Below the pieces are notes generated by a model. It was given only the letters and a program-made list of their open reading frames with translations, did not search any database and was not told the DNA's origin. Of a DNA stretch of 64,000 bases, positions 58,669 through 64,000 are shown one piece after another. The number at the start of each line of letters is the position of its first letter. Position 1 is the first letter of the stretch. The stretch is from positions 7,802,023 to 7,866,022 of the forward strand of contig KK106981.1 in the NCBI GenBank assembly GCA_000611775.1. Reading direction: 5' to 3'. Both the position numbers and the translations under genes were made by a program. Source of the stretch: Umbilicaria muhlenbergii. Taxonomy: Eukaryota; Ascomycota; Lecanoromycetes; Umbilicariales; Umbilicariaceae.

Positions 58669-60316
58669 TTACGCCGCGACAGTTGGAGCCCAGCTCAAAC
58701 CCGAGTTCATCGGCTTGTAACCGGTTAGAGGTTCGTCGTCATCGTCTTCGGATCCGTCCTCTGTCCCATCCAGGTTGAGCATCTGAAAGCGGTTGACAGT
58801 GGTGCTTGGCTTTTTGATGGGTGGTGCCACATTCTCCTTCTTTGCTACGTGCTGCGTCTTCGGCAACGGCTGAGCACACTCGTCGGCATACCACTCGATC
58901 CTCATACCCTTGTACACCGCTCGAGACATCATGCAGGTCCTGGAAAAGAGCGAGTTGTGCACAGAATTGAGAGAGATGTGAGCGTTGCCGTTCTGGAAGG
59001 ATATGTCGATGACTATTAGGTTATGGATATGGTCGAGATCCTCCCGGATGCGATCGGCGGTAATGTTTGGGTGAACGTTGCGAATGATGAGGTTACGAGT
59101 GGCTCCGATGCCTATCTTGTTCGCAACGTGACCAGGAAGGATGAACTGCCGGTCGTTCCAAGCGAACTCAACCTAGAATTACTAATTAGCAGTTGTGGAG
59201 GATATACACAGCTTGTCGACCTACTCTCTTGCCGTGGATGTAGATGTCATTCCGCTTTGCATAATTCATGAAATTCTGGGCGGCGGTGCCCTCAACAAAC
59301 GAGATGCTTGCAGTCCGCTCATTTGCCCGTAGGTAGATGTCCAATAGAGGGCCTCCGCGGATGATATCAACAATGTCCTTGTGCGTTATGCGTTCTGATA
59401 GGTTCTTGAGCACAAGCGTCCGTTGTTCCGCTCTTGCATATTGCTGCTTCTCATTTCTGGGTTCAGGCAGGCACTGGTCATCTCTATCGGGATCTGAAGG
59501 AAACGATGTGTCATCCTGTCCGAAACTAGGTCGATGGTTTGGAAGCGCAGATAGATCTCTCACGTTGCCATTGCCGGAGGTGTTTCTTGAAGGCCATTGG
59601 AAATGAGAATGCTGATCGGTACCGTTGGCAGTGGGTACTGAGAGGTTTGCTGCTCTTCGCTCGGCACGACCAATCGCAACACCTCCGTTAATGTCTTCGT
59701 CGTTATCTGCCCACTGCTGTGTTCGTGGTTGTACGGTTGCATCGCCCTGGATCAGGACCTTGTATGTATTGTCAGCGTCATTCATGTCTTCACTAAACGT
59801 AACGCTCACTTCAAGAGTTTCCTCTGCAATGCCCCCACGGTATAGTGCGTCCCTGAGAGAAGCTGGTCGAAAAGTTAGCGTCGGTCCCAGCTCGGTTTTC
59901 TCCAGCAATCGATCATGGTGGGATTCCACGCGTTGTGCAGAGTCGAGAATCTTGAACAGACGTACTGTACTCTCTGGCCATCCGTAGCTAGAACGAATAT
60001 GGCATTAGTCAAACGATAATGACGATCCATCGACAAACAACGGGGCGTCTAAACTTACAAGGTTGTCATGATCGACCTTAGGTATTGTCACGGTTGGTAG
60101 GTTGAAGGGAGTAGTCAGATCTTTCCCCGAGATATGCTATAAGAGTAGTGAGCTCGTCTCAACTGAAGGTCACTAGACAGAGGATGGACTGACGAATTCG
60201 GCGCTTCACCAATGTTAGCCGTTTCGCCCCAAATATTGTAGATAATCCAAACTGATGTCTCACCGGCGGCGTAAGGTCTCAAAGTAAATTTGGTCAACAG
60301 TCACTGTCGCGGCCAT
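58669..60316 (-). CDS. RNA-recognition-motif protein, multi-RRM fungal type
   Basis: Post-transcriptional regulator by family. Proposed exons: 60264-60316, 60059-60136, 59966-59987, 59225-59852 and 58669-59172, about 428 residues. The N-terminus MAATVTVDQIYFETLRRR and TTPFNLPTVTIPKVDHDNLLRMAREYRDALYRGGI fit a conserved fungal head region. One RRM: RTLVLKNLSERITHKDIVDIIRGGPLLDIYLR...ASISFVEGTAAQNF. A second: TRNLIIRNVHPNITADRIREDL...AHISLNSVHNSLF. The C-terminus is acidic. Exon 3 is only 22 nt. Exons 2-5 join in phase, but exon 1 and exon 2 are one base out of phase with the best-looking splice sites. So the first intron is wrong or there is a sequence error. Confidence 0.8.
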
Positions 60317-60752
60317 GATGTCTTGTGGCACAAACAGCAGAACAGATGGAGGACTGACTGGATGCTGGACGAACAAGTGTTGATATCGAAGCTTATCACC
60401 CTATACTTTTCGCGTCTGGTAGGGCTGGCCAAAAGTTTCAGGGTCCAGATTCCCCTACCTAGTATTCGGGCGTAGCTCGCTTAAAGCTTGTTTTCCGTCT
60501 CCACTGTCACTGGCTGTGTGGCTGAGGACCTGTAGGGCAGGAGGGCAAAGCCAGCATGCTCTCTTGACCCAATTCAGATATCGCCAACATACGCCTCAGT
60601 TTTACTCGTCTTGTAAGCAAGGTTTGGCTTGAGGGTTTCTTATGCTATGTCTTGGAATGTTCGAACGCTTCGTAGCTGCAGAACATAGAGCTCACAACAG
60701 TAATGTAGCTACAGCTGTCTCACGGCACAACCCCTTAGCTCCAGAAAACAAC
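60317..60752. other. Intergenic stretch, no gene recognised
   Basis: About 435 bp between RPL7 stop and the RRM gene start, both on the minus strand; holds the RRM gene promoter. Confidence 0.5.
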
Positions 60753-62339
60753 CTAGTTCATCTGCTTGATCAAGGCGTTGATCTTGTCTTCCCGATTTCC
60801 CAAATCACCACCCTCAACAAAGTGCTTGAACTTCCTCGTCCGGAATCCACCAGTCGGGTTGCTCAACTTGAATGGCCACAAGAAGTTGCTCGCCTGCTTG
60901 AAGTTGGGTCCGACTGTGAAGATTTCGTGGATCAGGTCCTCCATACAGACAATACCATACTTGCCCAGGTTGTCTTCGATAAGCTGGTTGTCGGTGAGAG
61001 GGATGCGCTGCTTGTCGATCTTGCCGTATCCGCGCTTGTAGACAAGCTCGCGGACGGTCTTTAGGTTGGGGTAGCCGTACGCAATCCAAGGCTCGACAAC
61101 TTTAAGCATCTCACCGGTGGCTTTGGTTAGGCGGATAAAGACACCATTGTTGATCTGGAGAAGACGGAGGAGTTGGAGGATTTTGCGGGGCTTGGGTGCG
61201 ATCTTATTGATACTGTAGTGCGCACGATGTCAGCCGGTTCATACAAAGCTTGTAAGGTAAGTGTAGACATACCCCTTGATACGGACAACAAAGACCAGCT
61301 TAGCCTCAGCAGGGACGTAGTAAGAGCCTTCTTGCTTGCTCAGGCGAGAGAGGCGGATCTTCTCCCGCTCTGCATCGCGGTACTCCTTAACGTAGGATTC
61401 GGCACGCTTGAAGATGACGCCACGCTTCTCCTTGTTAGCCTGCAGTGACAAGCAGTCAGCGTGTGTTTCTTTTATAGATTTTACGTAGCTCGACAGATTT
61501 AATTTGCCGATTCAGACCCGAAAGATGGTTAATGTATGCGACAGCATCGACCCTGAGGTCTAGTCGCGTGGTTGGTCGTTATCATCACCATCGTCCACCA
61601 TTCCCTCCATCTAAAGCCACAAAGACGGAGTGTGGAATTTCATGCATACCTTCTTCTTCTTCTCAACCTCGGCCGAACGCTCCTCACGCTGCTTCTCCTG
61701 GCTCTTGCGCTTCTTCAGAAGGGTTTCCGGGACGAGGATCTGGTCTTCGGTTGGCACGCTCCTGCAGTACCAAAAAGAAGGAATGTCAGTATAGTCTGTC
61801 CGCATGAAAAGTAGAATAGATACGCCGAGTTCAGAATTGCAGCTTAAGCGCGGCATTCTCGGACTGGAACATAGACTCGACGAAATGGATTTGATCGGTG
61901 AGACTAGCCAACCTCCTACTTGACTGTGCTTTCGTAAAGAACCAAACAGCTTTTCAAAGGTTAACCATTGTCTCATCCGACAAGACCTCAAGCAAAGCTC
62001 GAGAAGTATGCACGCACATGCTCAGGAGCAAGCGGCATCAGCAAGCCTTGGGACAAGCTGAGCATTGCATACTGAGTGCGGCACTGGTTTTCAAGGTGAA
62101 AACTAAAGCCTTCAACCTCAAGACCCCATTGTCTGATCCCTAAGAGCTAAGCGTGACGACCAGCAAGTAGAGAAAGAACTATAGGATGAATCGAGCTGGC
62201 GCCGACACCTTTTGTTGCCTCGAGGTGTGGCATCCCCAGCGAGCAAAGACCATGACTATAACTGAAATCCGAGCAACAACTATGGCGATGGGAGGGGCAG
62301 AGAGAATGCGTACGTCTTGGCCTGCGCTTTGTCGGACAT
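60753..62339 (-). CDS. RPL7: 60S ribosomal protein L7 (uL30)
   Basis: Exons 62314-62339, 61650-61761, 61273-61439 and 60753-61212 join in phase to 254 residues. [117 protein letters not shown] and [20 protein letters not shown] are near-invariant. The first exon is 26 nt. Introns are 552, 210 and 60 nt; the first two are far longer than the local norm. In yeast, RPL7 introns host box C/D snoRNAs, so these are candidate hosts (inference). Divergent from SNF8. Confidence 0.97.
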
Positions 62340-62621
62340 CTTGACGGTTGGACGAGTGTCAAGGTCTTGTTGAAGTCGTTGATTATCGTCGGTCGAGGTT
62401 ACAGAGACGAAGTTCTCACGACTGAAAATGTTTGTGGGAAGCTGAGGGCTCTCCCGGGGCTCTAGCCTTGTTGGGTATTAGCGTATCCGTGTGAGGTTCT
62501 CGCTCATGGCGGGGCATCTACCCAAGACCTACTTTTGTTCTACTCGTGTCGGAGATGAGATAACATAGATACGGACGTCCTGGCTGTGCGCACCGTCGTA
62601 TCACTATACTGGGTAGCCATA
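62340..62621. promoter_or_regulatory. Divergent promoter RPL7 / SNF8
   Basis: 282 bp between the start codons of a ribosomal protein gene and an ESCRT-II gene. Confidence 0.5.
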
Positions 62622-63461
62622 ATGTCCACCCGTCGCCCCGTAGGTCTCTCCGCCTTCCAAAACCGCACCTCCCTCTCCACCTCCTATGCCACCCATGGCG
62701 CCACTCTCCGCTCGACACACGTCTCCTCCCTGCAAACCCAACTCTCCGTCTTCCAATCTCTGCTCCACACCTTCGCGCTCTCGCATGCCGAAACCATAAA
62801 GTCAAATCCGCAGTTCCGCGCCGAGTTTGCTCGCATGTGCAATGCGATCGGCGTGGATCCTTTAGCAGGTAGTAATGTGCGAAAGGGCGCGAAGGGAGGG
62901 AAAGGGAGTTGGTGGGCGCAGATATTGGGGGGAGATGTCAATGACTTTTACTTCGAGCTGGCTGTTAGGGTGGTGGAGGTTTGTAGGGGGACGAGAGGTG
63001 AGAATGGCGGGTTGATTGGGGTGGAGGAATGTAAAGAGAGGGTACAGAAAGGGAAGGGGATCGGAGGCGGGATGGAGGTTAGTGAGTATGTGATGTATCT
63101 ACCATCGTATACATGTAGACATGGACTCATTCTATTGATTGCTAGTGATGACATCCTGCGCGCCGTCAAGTCCCTCAAGCCGCTTGGATCAGGCTTCTCC
63201 ATTGTGACGGTGGGAAGTAAGCAGATGATAAGGTCAATACCAAAGGAACTGAACACGGATCAGTCCACAGTACTCGAAGCTATACAGGTGCTCGGATATG
63301 TCACAGTATCTATGCTGCAGGATAATCTGAACTGGGAATCCGCAAGAGCAGAGACTGTCATTGAAGATCTCTTGTCCGACTCCCTTCTATGGGTAGATGC
63401 TCAGGTCCGCGAGAAGGAGTACTGGTCACCCGCTTTTATGCACGACGCTGAAGATACTTGA
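62622..63461 (+). CDS. SNF8: ESCRT-II subunit Snf8/Vps22
   Basis: Endosomal sorting of ubiquitinated cargo into multivesicular bodies; also part of Rim-type pH signalling in fungi. Exons 62622-63085 and 63146-63461 give 259 residues. VGLSAFQNRTSLSTSYATHGATLR, LQTQLSVFQSLLHTFALSHAETIKSNPQFRAEFARMCNAIGVDPLA, VNDFYFELAVRVVEVCRGTRGENGGLIGVEEC, then DDILRAVKSLKPLGSGFSIVTVG and DNLNWESARAETVIEDLLSDSLLWVD (winged helices). The 60-nt intron is a multiple of three with no stop, so skipping the splice would add 20 residues; the GTATGT donor and the restored VSDDDILRAVKSL show it is an intron. Confidence 0.95.
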   Translation: MSTRRPVGLSAFQNRTSLSTSYATHGATLRSTHVSSLQTQLSVFQSLLHTFALSHAETIKSNPQFRAEFARMCNAIGVDPLAGSNVRKGAKGGKGSWWAQILGGDVNDFYFELAVRVVEVCRGTRGENGGLIGVEECKERVQKGKGIGGGMEVSEYVMYLPSYTCRHGLILLIASDDILRAVKSLKPLGSGFSIVTVGSKQMIRSIPKELNTDQSTVLEAIQVLGYVTVSMLQDNLNWESARAETVIEDLLSDSLLWVDAQVREKEYWSPAFMHDAEDT

Positions 63462-63616
63462 TTGACGGACCCATTCTTTCTGAAGAGTGTTCGCATGATC
63501 TATTCCTTTTTCCTTATTCCCCATGCATGAAGCATAGCATAGCGCCGGATTTTGCTAGTAAACACAGTGGTCTTAGACAGTAATGGGAACGAGAACATGA
63601 GATGCGTTTGAACCCA

Positions 63617-64000
63617 TCATGCCTTGATTGCACTACCAAGTGCACCTCCACCAAATTGCTGTCCACCTCGTGTCCTTTCCCCTGTACGACCGCCTCTCTG
63701 ACCTCCTCTACCCCCTCTACCACCACGACCTCCTCTACCGCCCGGACCGCTCTGCCTTTCGAATGCGTTAGCAGTGCCCTGAGTTCTCTGCTCTAAAGTT
63801 CTTTCGTTCGCCTCGATCAATCCACTAGCCTTGTCACTCAGAGTCAGTGCCAAGCTTTGCAACCTCGACAGTTCCACACCCTTCCTGAATATGATGGCAC
63901 TATTGACTTGGTCCAATGCTGCCGCTAGCTCTTCGTGTGAGATCATCTTGCTGACGACCGCCGCAACTCTCCTCTCCGGCAGCTCGAACATTGACGAAAG
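63617..64000 (-). CDS. NIP1: eIF3 subunit C, C-terminal part (runs off right edge)
   Basis: Core subunit of eIF3. The visible about 128 residues include [79 protein letters not shown], the C-terminal end of the PCI domain. [12 protein letters not shown] tail and the stop at 63617 follow. The rest lies beyond position 64000. Convergent with SNF8, 155 bp apart. Confidence 0.93.
   Translation of the reverse strand, partial: LSSMFELPERRVAAVVSKMISHEELAAALDQVNSAIIFRKGVELSRLQSLALTLSDKASGLIEANERTLEQRTQGTANAFERQSGPGGRGGRGGRGGRGGQRGGRTGERTRGGQQFGGGALGSAIKA

Overview
The window looks like a nuclear segment of a filamentous ascomycete (Pezizomycotina). Genes carry many 48-75 nt spliceosomal introns with clear GT...AG ends and CTAAC-like branch points. 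There are cytosolic-type ribosomal proteins (uS9, uS11, uL30), eIF3 subunits, a 9-1-1 clamp protein and typical fungal accessory genes (P450, NmrA-like reductase, F-box and STAND-like proteins). A Dothideomycete is my best guess from the look of the proteins, but no search was possible. Positions 3035-3179 are an assembly gap.

Left part (1-14.2 kb), mostly metabolic genes: a truncated cytochrome P450 (minus, runs off the left end), a small inverted-repeat element (2217-2484), the copper chaperone CCS1 (broken by the gap), a class-C beta-lactamase-like hydrolase divergent from the Fe-S factor ISA2, kynureninase, an NmrA-like NAD(P)-binding protein, and a secreted histidine acid phosphatase.

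Middle part (14.2-36.9 kb), accessory and partly decaying: a PARP-like gene with two in-frame UAG codons, an amino-acid transporter, an unknown multi-pass membrane protein, enoyl-CoA hydratase divergent from RER1, an F-box gene with one in-frame stop, an AAA ATPase gene interrupted by a 444-bp non-autonomous DNA transposon with 108-bp terminal inverted repeats, and a degenerate DUF7708/STAND-like gene. Intergenic stretches are about 0.6-1.2 kb.

Right part (36.9-64 kb), compact housekeeping: ATS1-like RCC1 protein <> RPS16, AAR2, RPS14 <> TYR1, cytochrome b561, RAD9 <> F-box/LRR, THI20-type thiamine enzyme, eIF3l <> RWD protein, carbon-nitrogen hydrolase, RRM protein, RPL7 <> SNF8/VPS22, and the C-terminus of eIF3c. 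Five translation genes lie here, several sharing short divergent promoters.

No operon-like or clustered pathway logic links neighbours. I see no CRISPR array, no rRNA, no tRNA I can support, and no retroelement or virus-like copy. The strongest unusual signals are the transposon inside the AAA ATPase gene with its target duplication and exactly restorable empty site, the paired UAG stops in the PARP-like gene, and the concentration of broken accessory genes in the middle. I found no convincing previously undescribed system.
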